Assembly (NCBI GenBank): GCA_949825065.1
Contig: OX463854.1
Location: 15,103,112-15,167,111 of the forward strand
Reading direction: 5' to 3'
Length of the DNA: 64,000 bases
Source: Odontocerum albicorne
Lineage: Eukaryota; Arthropoda; Insecta; Trichoptera; Odontoceridae
Shown here piece by piece: positions 10,699 to 23,041 of the stretch (positions are counted from its first letter, which is position 1; each line of letters starts with the position of its first letter). Under the pieces are notes generated by a model. The model was given only the letters and a program-made list of their open reading frames with translations, was not told the origin of the DNA and did no database searches. Made by a program: the position numbers and the translations under genes.

Positions 10699-12421
10699 TC
10701 CTAGACCTACGACCTCGTGGGTTAACTATTTACAAAATGATAATTCTCTCTTTCCTGCATGAATATTGAACAGTTTTGGTGGAAAACTTAAACACTTGTA
10801 AAATTCAATAATAACAATATCATAAATATATAAAAACTCTTGAGGGAACTTTATTATACCATTTTGTAGATGATCGTTTATTGAAATAAGTCAGTGTTAA
10901 AGAACGTAGTTGAATAAAATTAAATAAACTAATTTTGTTTACTTTTGTGATGTATTTAAGGACGTTCTCTTCAATCTGACAATGAGATACTCGTCTGCAT
11001 ACCAATAATTCATACCTCATTTTATACATCTTTATTTGCGGTTCACAGTTATCAGATGTGCACTACCCTTATTTACATTCAAGAGAGAATTAAAAAAATA
11101 TTACACCACTCAGAATATCGTTTCATTCTAATTTTCCATTGTTTCCCTTCCTTATCTTTTGAACGAATTATTTTTCTCTAGTTCTACCATTATTGTTTAA
11201 TGACCAGTATTTTTTCCTTGAATTTTAATTAATACTTTTTTTTTAATCTGTCACGGATTCAAAGATATATCTAAGATAAGCTGGTTAATTTGAAAAAAAT
11301 CTCTATTAGGATAAGCTCGCCAAATGGATTATATATAAACATATCAATAAAATAATAAATAAATAAATATAAATATTATATTTATTTTCTAAATGAAGGA
11401 AATAGGATAGATGCCCAAATTTTTGTTTAAATACATCATAATATTGATAAATATTACGTATTAATATTACCATTCATTGTATACATTTATCAGATATAAC
11501 TTAATTAAAAATATGTAATTTATTCAAGGATTCATGATAAGATAGGAGCGCCAAACTCTCCCCTGTCCGCCATTGTTCGAGTTCTAGTTATCAGTACCAG
11601 GTTTTATATAGGATTATTTTTATTATACTTGACTGATAAGGGCCCTTAAAAAGTGCGCCATGGATCATTTTATGCCAGAAAATCAACAATATTATAAATA
11701 AAATAAATTTAATTTGTTTTGCCGAGTTAAACCAAATTGTCTATCACCTTTCACTTAAAATTTCAATCAGACTTTTCAGTATTGTTTCAGTAAAGGGTAT
11801 TTATATGTTACATAGGAAGCTGATGTTTAATTTCAGATTATAAGTTAGAATCAAACTTTTTATAAGGTTAATGTATCATTGAGTAAAACCGCATATAAAA
11901 CTTTAGTTTTGATCACATCATTAAGTAAAAACAAAATAATTTAAGGACATTTTGTCTTATAAAAAAAAATCTTGTTTGTATCAGAAATTTATCAAATAAC
12001 TTATTTTTAATGTTGAGCTTTTAGTATCCTATAAATGTGAGGAACATGTTTGAATTGTTATATTAAACATTTATGATATATATAGTATAGTACATATGTT
12101 AAGCCATTTTGGTTTTTTCCTTGTCTATGGAAAGTTCCTTGTTTGCTTAAAGCATTGGAGTAATGAAAATAGTTTAGAGCGTATTCATAATAAAAAAAAC
12201 TAGGAAAACTATAGCTCAAGTATATTTACAGCATATTACACTTATCTCGATATAAGTTTAAATTTAATAATAATTAAATATAGTTAAAAAACAAGGCTCG
12301 TATCATAAAGATAATTTTGGACAAATCAAAGGACGAGGAATGAAAATCACTCGGAATGCAATGAGTAGATATTTAAATTGTGGGAGCGGCCCTTGGCTTC
12401 GCATAAAGCTCCAGTCCTTAC
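10699..12421. other. Presumed G-alpha-o intron 1, proximal part; no other gene seen
   Basis: AT-rich DNA immediately downstream (minus-strand sense) of the exon 1 donor site. I found no exon for the P-loop segment AGESGKST that should follow, so the intron is likely to extend past the left edge of the window. Confidence 0.5.
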
Positions 12422-12539
12422 CGAGAAGCAGCAGCTTGATATCCTTGGCTGCTTGGATCCCGTCCTCCTTGAGGTTCTTCTCAATCTGCTTGCTCCTGGC
12501 TATGGCCGCCCGCTCCTCCGCAGACGAGGCGCACCCCAT
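12422..12539 (-). CDS. Galphao: G protein alpha-o subunit, first coding exon (partial gene)
   Basis: This exon encodes 39 residues plus one base of a Gly codon. It starts [17 protein letters not shown] and ends DIKLLLL before a GTAAGG donor at 12421-12416. The sequence is characteristic of G-alpha-o. Gly2 and Cys3 are the expected myristoylation and palmitoylation sites that anchor the protein to the plasma membrane, and the exon stops just before the P-loop GAGESGKS, a known splice position in this family. The full protein is about 354 residues: a GTPase coupling receptors to effectors, abundant in neurons. Flies use two alternative Go first exons, so this may be one of two. The remaining exons are not visible and should lie left of the window. 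The gene identity is firm; which isoform this represents is inference. Confidence 0.9.
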
Positions 12540-13070
12540 GATGGCGGCTGCCAGCCCTCACCACGTGTGTACACCGCACTCACTCCTGACTCCCTCTCAC
12601 AACCGGCCAATTGCCTTCACCACCCCGGTACACTCGCGAGCGTCAGCAACTGAACACATCACACATCGGGCCGTTCCTGGTATGAATACCTCACTTCCTC
12701 GGTAGTCACAACTTCGCGATGATGACAAATTGAAAAAAAAAAGTATTCTTCCGACAAGTGATGCACTTGGATCGCGGAGGAGCACATCCGTCGAGCCCTA
12801 TCTTCACTTTGATTTCCCTAAACGTAGCTTCAAAACCTTTTGGAAAAAGGCATATTTGAAGATAGGAAGTTTTTTGTTACTGGCTTGTATCTCTTTACTC
12901 CGGCTCGGTATTTTGCTTGCTAATCCGATTGGTGAGGAGCAGCTAGGAGAGAAGGGAAGAGCGCGTGCGTGACGGAGGCTGGCCGCTCGATGCACCCCGT
13001 GCGTGCGGTGCGTCGGCGCGACGTATATTCTTACGGGGCGGAGATCAAGTCTACGAGTACTCGAGATAGG
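12540..13070 (-). promoter_or_regulatory. GC-rich promoter and 5' UTR region of G-alpha-o
   Basis: Upstream of the ATG at 12539 the base composition rises sharply, with many CG dinucleotides (for example 12960-13030), in an otherwise AT-rich window. This suggests the 5' UTR and promoter of the G-alpha-o gene. No TATA box or initiator could be fixed. Open frames on both strands here look like by-products of GC content. Confidence 0.5.
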
Positions 13071-13139
13071 CACAGATGAGTGCCAGGTGGTCGTCATTGT
13101 TTATCACAGGTATTGGTATTAGGCAGATAATATTCTCTT

Positions 13140-14760
13140 TCTAGTACATTCAATTTATGTAAAACGCTTCTAAGCAAAATATTCCTATGAGATTTTGAAT
13201 TATTTTATGTGACCAAATTAACGCAAATTGCATTAAATCGAATATTTCAATTCATGTCGACCGATTTCAAGCAAAACATTCTATCCAGCATTTGAGTAAT
13301 ATTTAATGCTTCTAAATTAATACAGATTACGTTAAATTATTTAAATTCAAATCGAGCGCTTCCAAGCAAAAACATTATATTCAGCATTTGAATAATTTTA
13401 TATGTGGCCAAATAACATCAATTACGTAAAATAGAGTTAATCGATTAAAAAAATAAATGTCAAAAATTGTATCGAGTATGAATGATAATGTACGAGTATA
13501 TTAGGTTGTTGCATAATTAACTAACGTTTTACCGGCGCCCTTTGAATCTGTCAAATGTATTGTTTCAATTTGTTCGCTAATACATGTCTTACTAGTAAGG
13601 TAGTAAAAATGCGTGCCGATGGCCCCCTTCATATTCGTCATATCATGCTTCAGCACTGTGAAAAATAATGAACTGCAGCACAGTCGCGATCTCAACGAAT
13701 TCATATTTCACATATTTGTCATCTCACCAATAGCAGAAGCCGTTTACCATAATGTTTCAGTGAATTATAAGAGTGGTCCCACAAACACACACAATATGGC
13801 CTTTTCGCAATGGATGGCCTTTGGAATTCTTTTCGGAGTCTGACCCGGATCAATGCTCACCTTCTTTCTTTCGACATTTTTGAAGAGAAGCCATGACTCC
13901 TCACCGGTCACCAGTTGTTGAAGAAAGGGATTTTACTCGTTTAGCTGAAGCAATTGGGTAAATATGTGGACTCAGCTGGCCTTGTAGTCGTCGGAGAGCT
14001 CGTGAGGAACCCATCCAGCTATTTTCTATAGCTCACAGAACTTTTTTAGGCGCCTGATGAACGTGGAATCGTTGACATTAGTTTGTTCGGCCAGCATCCT
14101 TGTTTTCAAACTTTAGTCTTCTTTCATGGTCACCTGAAGAGCCTGCTCATCAAAATCAGACAGACAACCAGTTATTTCCTTATATTTAAACAATTTTCGA
14201 ACTTGACTTTCACCGATCGTTCGTTCATCAAAGAGTTTGTTGAGATCGCGAAATGACTGCTGCAGCCCATACTTTTTCGAAATGAAAAAGCATAATATGA
14301 CAAATGTGAGGATAGTTATCGATACGTGTTTTTACCACCTAAATATTAAGTAATATATTAATATTGTTTTTTTAAATAACGACAAATATTCGAAGGGCAC
14401 CGGTAAAACGATCGTTAATTGTGCACCAATCTAATCGTTGAATTAATATCGAACGCTTCCAAGAAAACATCGTTTTCAGCATTTCAGTTAAATCATAAAG
14501 TAATTTTTGAATCATCCATAAAGTACTCTTAACATAAATTAGATTAGAGTAATAAATCGTTTAAAAAAATGTAACGTCAAAAATATAATAGAACATGAGT
14601 GATATATTTCGCATACGCAATTCATGTCTAATGATTCTCAATAAAACCGTATACAGTATTTGAGTAATTTTATATATGACCAAATTGACATAAATTGTAT
14701 TAAATTGATTATTTAAATTTACACTTGTGAGAATCTTCAAACAAATCTGATCAAAAAATA
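13140..14760. repeat. Decayed tandem repeat array, about 100-bp unit, interrupted by a mariner
   Basis: Recurring blocks of the form CGCTTCCAAGCAAAACATT, then CAGCATTTGAGTAATTTTAT, then 'gtgaccaaattaac' and 'attgcattaaatcga' appear at about 13150, 13260, 13360, 14450 and 14630. The units have diverged strongly. The element at 13501-14434 sits inside the array. Confidence 0.65.
13501..14434 (-). mobile_element. Mariner family G, heavily decayed
   Basis: The ends form an inverted pair: ttaggttgttgcataattaa at the left and its complement-like 'ttaattgtgcaccaatctaa' at the right, each followed inwards by a 'cgttttaccgg' block. The minus strand shows transposase debris such as SDFDEQALQVTMKED, AGWVPHELSD and LVTGEESWLL in place of the usual VTGDEKW catalytic motif. 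Several stops and frameshifts interrupt it and the C-terminal catalytic Asp residues are not recognisable. TA flanks the left side; the right side reads TC. Confidence 0.7.
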
Positions 14761-14780
14761 AATTCAAATTAAATAGATTT

Positions 14781-15560
14781 TTAATTGAAGAGTTATTCGA
14801 AAAGAAGAGGAATATTGATAATGGATATCAAGTCCACTATTCACCATACCATTAACACTACACTATCTAAGATGTTGAAGTAATTATCTCAAGTCATTAG
14901 TGGAGTATTTTTTATTTGGACCATTAAATGTTTTTTTGAAAATTATCTGGGTAACTCAATTTGGGTTTCCACTTCGCCCTGAGAAACTTATTTCCCTGTT
15001 TTTGGGTGATATTTTGTTTTACTGTTATTATTCATTTGTTTTTTTCTATTTTTCAAGAATATTGCAGTTTTTTTTCAAACAACGTTGTAAGCTTTCACCC
15101 TGCTATTGGCACTAATTTTCGTAACTCTTATTTGGTTGTTTGGAAGATATTGCTTTATGCTATTCGTAATAAATTCGCCATTGATATATTTTATAAAAAC
15201 ATATTTAATTGGAAAATAAAATGAATTGATATTTATTTTATTATTCACAATAAATGTTTCAGAACCGCTCAATTTCTTTGAAGTTTTATATTTTTTTAAT
15301 GAAAAGAGAAATTTACTGCTTCTTATATATTTGTTAAAAGCAAGTTTTAATTATTTCACTGACTCATTTTTAATGGCCGCAAGATTTACAGGATATAAAA
15401 ATTACACAAAAAAAAAACAAAATGAGATTCAACATAATTCGTATCAAAACAAAGAAGTGAGAGTGAAAACATGAAAGATAAGAAAGATTAACGGAATATA
15501 AAAAAATAATAAAATTGCACAAAAAACAAAATAAAGGCAACAAAGTTTGAATCAAAATAA
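14781..15560. other. No gene seen
   Basis: Very AT-rich DNA. Near 15370-15600 a short block (acaaaaaaaaacaaaatgag, then gtgagagtgaaaacatg) occurs twice about 105 bases apart, just upstream of a LINE relic. Confidence 0.4.
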
Positions 15561-15564
15561 CTAA

Positions 15565-15840
15565 GTGAGAGTGAAAACATGGAAGATAAGAAAGAAGGAA
15601 AGAAACATGATTGATGCATTCGAGATTATGGTATTGAAGGCGAATGCTTCGTATCCTATGAACGGCGAGGCGCACCAACGTCTCTATGATTTAAGAATTA
15701 GGGATTACCTAAAGACTTTCGACAACATGCAGGAAAATAATTCTAGCATACTTTGGCCACGTTGCCAAAAAGAATTATGAAAACCTCTTACCGTTCCTCA
15801 CCACCAAAATTGTCGGAATAAGGCATCCGTTACTGACTGG
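15565..15840 (+). pseudogene. LINE 3' coding relic, copy 1
   Basis: The segment reads MIDAFEIMVLKANASYPM, then AHQRLYDLRIRDYLKTFDNM and QENNSSILWPRCQKEL. The same text in more damaged form occurs at 16910-17345 (plus strand) and 18065-18388 (minus strand). The layout (EAFE..., then a short block ending before a WA-RD motif in the second copy) is that of the C-terminal tail of RTE-like or similar LINEs. The clade is uncertain. Confidence 0.5.
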
Positions 15841-16909
15841 GACTCCGAGCATTCGTACTTTGATAAAAGCAATGTTTCTTTTAATTACTTCAGTATGTTT
15901 CTTGAATGAATTTATCATCCTACTTCATTATTGTATCATGATCATTTGTATATTTGTCCAAACATCACAGACAGCACTACTGTTACAAAACAGATTTGTG
16001 ATTATTAATAGCCGTATTATTCATTATGGATATTCAGGTTTTAAATTTACTTTCAAACATCGTCCCACCTGAATTGATTTATGAGCTGCCTTTTGTTAAT
16101 TTCAAAATACACCACTTCAGCGATGATACTGTCTTGTGATACAACTCTATATAAAATATTTTTTTAATTATAACTTCTTTAGGAAAACAAAGTTCCTCTC
16201 TAGGCATTGTTCATGATACGTGTTTCGCGGAATAGTCCAACATATTCGTAACTATGTCCTCAGTAAGATACAAACAAAAGGTTTACTAGGGACATGACAA
16301 ATAAAAGGCTACAAACCAAGATCCATAAAAGGCTACAAACCCAGATCGTTTTTTCACAAATTATTTACTAATAAAATTTCCTATCATATATAAATTAATT
16401 AAATTGGTATCTCCATGGATACCGATGGAAAAATTATTTGCAAACTGTTTATAGGTATAAGGCTAGAAATGATTTTTTTTTTAATTTAAAAAATATAATT
16501 ATTTCGATATTAAGTTGTTGAGTAAACATTATTTGTATAATTACAAAATAAAAACTCAATATCTTGTTAGGATGTGACATAAAAAGTCACTCTTTTTGCT
16601 GTACCTGTAAATTATTCAATTTAAATTTGATTTTTCATGACGCATATTTTTTAACAGTTGGTGGAGTAAGTATGGTTAGCATATTGCAATTGAAATGCTT
16701 TTTGCGTAGCAATTATTAAATTATTATTTCTGGTGTACAGTTCGATGATTTCGGCTCGTTTTGTAGTGAATATATTTACATTATAAAACGTTTGTGAGTT
16801 AATCTTTAAATATCAGCAAAGAAAAAAAATATCAAATTTGAATTTAAAAAGTCATAGTCTAATGAAATGGGATGAATTTTATTATCTCTAATATGATATT
16901 CTTAGTAGC

Positions 16910-17345
16910 ACTGTTTGGAGCGGAAACATGGAAGATGAGAGAGAAGGAAAAAACATGATAGATGCCTTCGAGATGTGTATCCTATGGATTTCAAAGTGCA
17001 TCAACGTCTGAATCATTAAAAAATATAGATTACCGAAAGGCTTTCGACAACATACTGGAAAATAAAACACCTTGAGTATGTTGCTAGAAAGAATAACGAA
17101 AGTCTGGAGAAGCTGATGATCACGGAGATAATTGAGAAAAAGCGATCAAGAAGGAGGTGGCCTAAAATATGGACGGATCAAATAAAGAAGTTAAAAGGAT
17201 CCTCTTTAAACGTTGCATTCAACATGCCCCAGGACCGGGAAGGATGAAGACAGGTGGTGCACCAAGTTCCAGAAATAACAGATGACCACGACGTTCAGCA
17301 TTGGGCACGCGATGACGAAAAAAACAACCCATCAATGTACGAAAA
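16910..17345 (+). pseudogene. LINE 3' coding relic, copy 2
   Basis: This is the longest of three related relics. Across frames it shows MIDAFEMCILW, GFRQHTGK, the basic run around 17130-17160 typical of LINE tails, and near the end a 'WARDDEK' motif read from 'tgggcacgcgatgacgaaa'. Frameshifts and stops abound. Confidence 0.5.
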
Positions 17346-17548
17346 TGTGTTTATCCCATATATTATATAACGTTTTTCTCTGTTTCTCTTCGCTAGACAA
17401 TGTTATGAATACTTTTTTTCTTATACCTACTCGTATTAATGTATTCGAGTAAAAAAACCATTTTGTTTATGATAAATATAATTTTTCTCACTATAAGTAA
17501 TAGATTGGGCAAAGGGAACAATCAATCTTCAGTTATAAACAACTTGAC

Positions 17549-17695
17549 GACCTCTGTGGCTTAGTCGGTAAGACGCTAGTTTTCCAACCTGGAGGTTGAG
17601 GGATCGATTACTGTTGGAAAAAAGGGTCCCAGTCTGGCTTTCACTTAAGACTTTTTAACATCTTTCTGGTTGGGTCTCGCCAACTCGCCAGGTTA
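17549..17695 (+). repeat. tRNA-derived SINE, family 1 (plus-strand copy)
   Basis: The head reads gacctctgtggcttagtcgg with an A box at about 17557-17568 and a B box around 17600-17611 (gggatcgattactgttgg). The middle 'cacttaagactttttaacatc' and tail 'tttctggttgggtctcgcc' follow. Pol III promoter boxes identify it as a tRNA-SINE; it is too diverged at the acceptor end to be a tRNA gene. Confidence 0.7.
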
Positions 17696-18064
17696 TATTG
17701 TTTGCAATGACATAACACAAAACTTTGGTCTTTTTAAAAAAAAATCGAATTTACCACCGTTTTTTAAGTACATGTTCGTTGGTTACGAAATATCTTGTTC
17801 AATATGCAACTCGAAGCTTCCCGGAGTCTACCAGTGCACCCAAGTCGTAATCAAATGTGCTCCATACCTGAAATGAGTTGTTTCTAAAAACCTTAGCACT
17901 TCATTTTATGTACAATAATGGTTATTTTTTTCAAAGTATATCTTGAGATTATTCTTTTTAAGAGATACTACTACCTACAGTGAAACAAAGTAGCTTTTTA
18001 ATTTACTTCAATCACTGCACATCACTATAACAAAAATCGATCGATTGATTAATTGATCAATTTT

Positions 18065-18388
18065 TTATTGCGTATTCAATGCTGACGTGGTCCTCTGCTA
18101 CGTCTGGAACTTTATGCACCATTTGTCTCCTTGCTTCCTGGTCCTGGGTTAGTTTAAAAAATGATTCTGAAAATCCTGTTGTCTCTTTTACTCGGTCCAT
18201 CCATCTTATATGAGGCCTTTCTCTTGGTCATTTTCCCTTAATTGTCTCCATGATCACTGGCTTTTCAAGATTTTTGCTGTTCTTTCTGGCAACATGCCCA
18301 ATAATGTAGGACTCTTTTCCTGCATGCTGTCAAACTTATTTCGGTAATCGCTAATTCTTGGATAATAGAGACGTTGGTGCGCGTTACG
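18065..18388 (-). pseudogene. LINE 3' coding relic, copy 3
   Basis: The reverse complement starts 'gcgcaccaacgtctctatta' and reads AHQRLYYPRISDYRNKFDSM, closely parallel to the relics at 15.6 and 17.0 kb. It stops exactly where the hAT-like element at 18397 begins, separated only by the likely target duplication. Confidence 0.5.
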
Positions 18389-18396
18389 ATCTGTAG

Positions 18397-19770
18397 CAGT
18401 GTTTCTTAATCTTTTTGAGACGTAACCCAGATGAGGGCCTTAGTTTTGGTTTCATGACCCTAGTGAAGATTAATAAAATAATACAGACCAAAGCAAAGAT
18501 TTACAAAATAATAAATCGATATTTTCGAAATACATTGATTATATTAGTAACATTAAATCTTATTATTAATGTGAACCTTGACTCTAAACGAGTTTTGAAT
18601 GCCTTGACTTTAAACGAGTTTAGGTAATTTTCAGACTGCTGTCTGTTTTGTAATTTGATTTTTGTTATACTAAGAGTTGTAGAGACAACCCAGACTCACA
18701 CATATATTTTTATTTATCAATACTACATTACATAAAAAACATGCGGGTTTATTGCCAGGCGGCAATCTCTTCCAGCCAACCAGACAAAAGTAAATAAAGC
18801 AAGTTACATGGTCGCAAAAAATATTCAAATGATTATTCAACTTTATAAAATATATGAATATACAATATATGATACATAATAAAAGTAAAAGTGAGATATC
18901 AACAATCGAAGGAAAAGGAAGGGACGACGGAGGGGAAAGAAATATCAGGAATGAAATACGTTATATTACTGACTAGAAATTAAGAGTTTTTCAGTCGTTT
19001 CTTAAAGCATGTCAAGGACGAAGTGAGTCTAACATTGGTATGTAACAGGTTCCAGAGTCTCACTGCATGAACGGTCAAGGACGACGTAAAAAAAATGGTG
19101 CGGTGAATTGGGAAGGGCAATAAGCAATCTCTGTTTGAGCGTTGCGCAAGTCTATTATCGGAAAGACGCTGAAAATTTTCAGCGAGATAAGAGGAGGCGG
19201 CGGGACAGTTAATAATATTATACAATAGAGATGGCATGTACATTTGGCGCCTATTTCTCACGTTCAACCAGTTCAGCGCGTTCTGATATGAAATTATATG
19301 ATCGAACTTTCTCAGGTTAAAAATTAATCTTCAACAAATATTTTGCAGATGTGCGAGCATGTTATTGTAAAGAGCAGTAGCATTTTTCTTTCAGTGTTTC
19401 GTTTAATAATGTTGGTATTTCCTTTTTTTTTATTTCAACCAGAATGCACCCAAAGACTTTGTGCATTTGTAAAATAAATACATTAATTAATTGGTTAAAA
19501 ATGTAACAAAATATTTCATCACTCTTGCTCGTTGCTCTTGTAGATTATAAATATTGGTAAAATCTGTATGCAAATCAATAACTTCAAATTTGAAGCCATC
19601 CGTATGTACCCAATTATTGTATATTTGACAGTATGGCAGTGCGTTGAAAGGTTTTTAAAATGATTTTGTGTGTATTTGTAATATGTCGTATCAACAATAA
19701 TATATTTATTCTTGAAAATATTTCACAACCCATCCGAAATACTAACCGACCCATGGGTTAAGAAACTATG
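18397..19770. mobile_element. hAT-like element split by a LINE insertion
   Basis: The left end cagtgtttcttaatcttttt and right end 'gggttaagaaactatg' are inverted repeats. The flanking 8-mers ATCTGTAG (18389-18396) and GTATGTAG (19771-19778) agree at six of eight positions, as expected for an old hAT target duplication. About 600 bases of its interior are a minus-strand LINE 3' end (18705-19300). No transposase is visible. Confidence 0.55.
18705..19300 (-). pseudogene. LINE L1w 3' end, copy 1 (ORF C-terminus plus 3' UTR)
   Basis: The minus strand carries a 95-codon frame with NVRNRRQMYMPSLLYNIIN, then HAVRLWNLLHTNVR and LTSSLTCFKKRLKNS at the end. The final block (LWN-L-x-N-xR-x-x-SL-x-x-FKKRLK) is the common C-terminus of Jockey/CR1-like reverse transcriptases. 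The 3' UTR contains 'gtctggttggctggaagaga', which matches the LINE copy at 43855-44275 and the tail of SINE family 1. Confidence 0.65.
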
Positions 19771-19778
19771 GTATGTAG

Positions 19779-20062
19779 CAGTGGTTCTTAACCAACGCTC
19801 CGCGAGGATGCAAGTGCTCCGTTAAATATGAAACGTTTGATCGAAATTTGGCAAATTGCTGTTCGCAACGCAGCTGAGATTTGGCGCAATCTCCTACATT
19901 CCCATTGTTTTGTAATCTGTAATTTTTATTTATAAATAAAAGTAATAAATAATGTTCATGCATTTTTATCGTTAATTTTATGACCTTGATGATTTTGATG
20001 CTCCGCAAATTTTTCTTATAATCAAAAGTGCTCCGTGGCTTCGAAAAGGTTAAGAACCACTG
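19779..20062. mobile_element. Short non-autonomous hAT element
   Basis: Perfect 15-base terminal inverted repeats: CAGTGGTTCTTAACC on the left and its complement on the right. The length is 284 bp with an AT-rich non-coding interior. It abuts the larger hAT-like element at 18397-19770, sharing the GTATGTAG between them. The right-hand flank (gcctgtat) does not repeat that 8-mer exactly. Confidence 0.75.
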
Positions 20063-23041
20063 GCCTGTATGATACGAAGATGAATTGATATTGTATTTTT
20101 ATTTTGGAAAAATCGTTAGCCAATGTTTTTTTTTTCATCTGAGTCAAATTAGCAAAAATATATATAGCTTAAGTACGGCATACAGGAATAGCCCCAGCTA
20201 ACAGATTCAGCATTTTTTTTTATTTAGAAATATATCACTCTCGTAATTAACTAATCACGTATCCGATTAGGATTAAAGCTGGGAACTCCAGAGTATTCTT
20301 CATTACACCAATATTTTTTTGCCGAGGCTCGGTAAATCCTTTGACCAACGATCGATACAATTGTCCATTCGTATTAAATGTTGCACTTAGGCTCTACGAA
20401 CCGACCATATGATAAAAACCTTCGTAACGAGACCCGACGATGAAATTACCAAACACACGAGTATCTTTGGACAGATCACACAATATGTACAATTGCAAAG
20501 ATCGATTTGGCGCCAATTTTATAAAATTTATAAATCATCTTCTTCATGAATAATGGTCGTGAACTTCTATATATGAAGGAGTATACGTCAGTGTCAAGTG
20601 ATGTCCACTTCATAGGATCTCGATAGTTCTATTCACATGAGCGAAATCGGCGCACTCTTGTCGCGTCCGTAGTTGATATTTTGAGGACACTAAATTAACT
20701 ACTGCTATTTAGTGAGATACTATGGAGTAAAAGGGTTAATTATCAAAGCATAAACCCTAGTATACGAGTATACAATAACAGAACCAAGTTAATCTATAAA
20801 TATGTACTGTCAGCGTGTAAAAAAATATCAGTTCGGTTTGAGAAACCGTTTCGAAGTTTTGAATCATTTTGTAGATTTTAATGGATGCTGGTGTTTTCGT
20901 GTTGCAAATGGTTTAATGCAATACTAAAGTAGCGACAGAGCGTAAAAAGAAATCGAGGGAAAGGTGATAGGACAATAGAGATCCACACCAGTAGCAGTAA
21001 ATCACAATTAATAAATAAACGAAAAAAGTATAATACGAGTATATCAATGATAAACTAAACTACTTTATAAAGTTGGCACTATCTCTTAACAAGAGTCGGA
21101 AATATCAAGAAAGAAATTTAAAAAAATATCGGTCAAAATAACCAGTAGCGGTTCCATTAAATCAAATATTGGAGATATTTTTCTTTAAGTTATAAAGGGC
21201 ACACTTTGTAGATGGAGACTATACTTTGAGCAGCTTCTCAATTCAACCGAACTGTCTGAAGTCAATATTCCAAACTTTTCATTGCGAAGTCTTGTATTTA
21301 GAAACCCATATTGAGTTTTGTATAAGATATGTGTAGAACGAAACCTAAAGAATAATTAAACACCAAGCGTCAATAATATCCCAGAATAAGTAATAAAAAA
21401 ATGACAACAATAACTAAAAATACTCGAAACCTTTTTCAATTAATGTGGGATAAAGGTGTTTAATATAATATTTGATAAAGGATAAAGATTAGAATAATAG
21501 ATAAACGTGATTGACACTCGTAATAGAACACAACAGGCGTATATCATATTCATAAAAAGGGCAACAAAACGGACTGCTCAAATTATTGACAAATCGCACG
21601 TATATGATATATACTACAAAATACTTTCATAAATATTAGTGCGCATATTTCTTCTACAATATACTGCAAAATACTTTCATAAATATTAGTGTGCATATTT
21701 CTTCTATATGCAAAACCAAGTATCGAAGTGGGACTAATGATTTTTCTTATAAAAGTTCGAAAGTCAACGGATTTTAAGTAAGCTTGTGAGTAACACAAAA
21801 GCTTGTCTATAAAATCCAAATCAGACACCTTTTATGATAAAACTAATTTGTGAAAGGAGTCCTTTGTAATCAGTCCTATTCAACGAAGCCCAAGAAAAGG
21901 CTATCGGAGTCATCGATAATACGCCACTTGGAAATTGCGGGAAACGCGACATGGGGTATTTAGATATGGTAACAATGAGAGATTTTAATTAGAAGCAGAA
22001 AATGTTGATCCGCAAATTAATAATTCAAAACAAAATGTATCGCTATAACAAAAATTTACTACTTCAGGCAACCATCATTCAGGATGAATATGAAACAGAT
22101 CAATGAATATGAAAATAAATTAGGATGGATGTATATACTTAACACATCATACAATGTTCTGGCCATAATTCATAAAACATCAATTATTTTAATAATAAAT
22201 TATCCGTGGATTTAAAACAGATTTATGAGAATGTAAACAAGGAAATGTGATAAACTGTAATTCTATATTTAGTTAGTCTTACAAATTGTGAGGATAAAAA
22301 TAAGAAACAAAACATGTCGATTCATAAAAAATTGTCGTAAATTATCAGACAAAATGGATGATTGACTGACAATATTGTTTGAACTAAGCCTTTAAATTTG
22401 CCAACCTAAACACGAGGTCAAATAAGAACGGTTCCATATTTTTAAATTCCTATAATGTCATCGGACATACTGCTGATCTTTAAATTACTTTTAGATTCAT
22501 TGTTAATGAAAATGAAAAAAATCAATATACCTGAATGTGCAGCCAGATAAGTGACCCTAAAATTAAATAACAAAAATTACAGTTCTAGCAATACCAGAAA
22601 AAAAATTTGTTCAAAATATAATTTCAAACAAATGTTCAGCTTTGAAGTCGTGAATTACTGCGGCCCAATATCACAGGGATGACCAAAAGGTCGACCGCGG
22701 CCGTCTTCGTAACTTACAATAAGGCGTGCGATGTTTCATTCTGAAATTTGTCTGTATAAAAATTCAATAAACAATCACCGGCAAGCAAAATGATAGTAGA
22801 GCGTATAAATTGATCGCTTTAGTTTTGGAGAATTTAAGGCGAAAATCAGATGGTTTATAGAACGCTACAATGATCGATCCTCATCTGGCTTAAGCAAGAA
22901 AAATCTGGCAGTAGGCAACCACGTGATTGAATAAGAATCTAGTATAATAACGATATTTGTAATTACTATTCCTGCCTAAATGTCTTTAGACCTTATTTAA
23001 AAAGAGAATAGAGAAACAACAACTGTCACTGGTGAAAATTA
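20063..23041. other. Intergenic stretch, no gene seen
   Basis: Nearly 3 kb with no exon, RNA gene or recognisable transposon. The exception is a two-unit tandem repeat at 21611-21708. A GC-richer patch at about 22660-22740 does not give a recognisable product. Confidence 0.4.
21611..21708. repeat. Two-unit tandem repeat, 50-bp period
   Basis: The block from 'atactacaaaatactttcat' to 'catatttcttct' is repeated immediately with two or three differences. Confidence 0.85.

Noticed and set aside
12340..12972. Several open frames on both strands across 12340-13097
   Set aside because: They lie over the G-alpha-o exon and its GC-rich upstream DNA. High GC lowers stop frequency; none shows a domain.
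17549..17625. Possible tRNA gene
   Set aside because: The A and B boxes are present, but the acceptor stem and anticodon arm do not fold and the same head recurs fused to a SINE tail at five other places.
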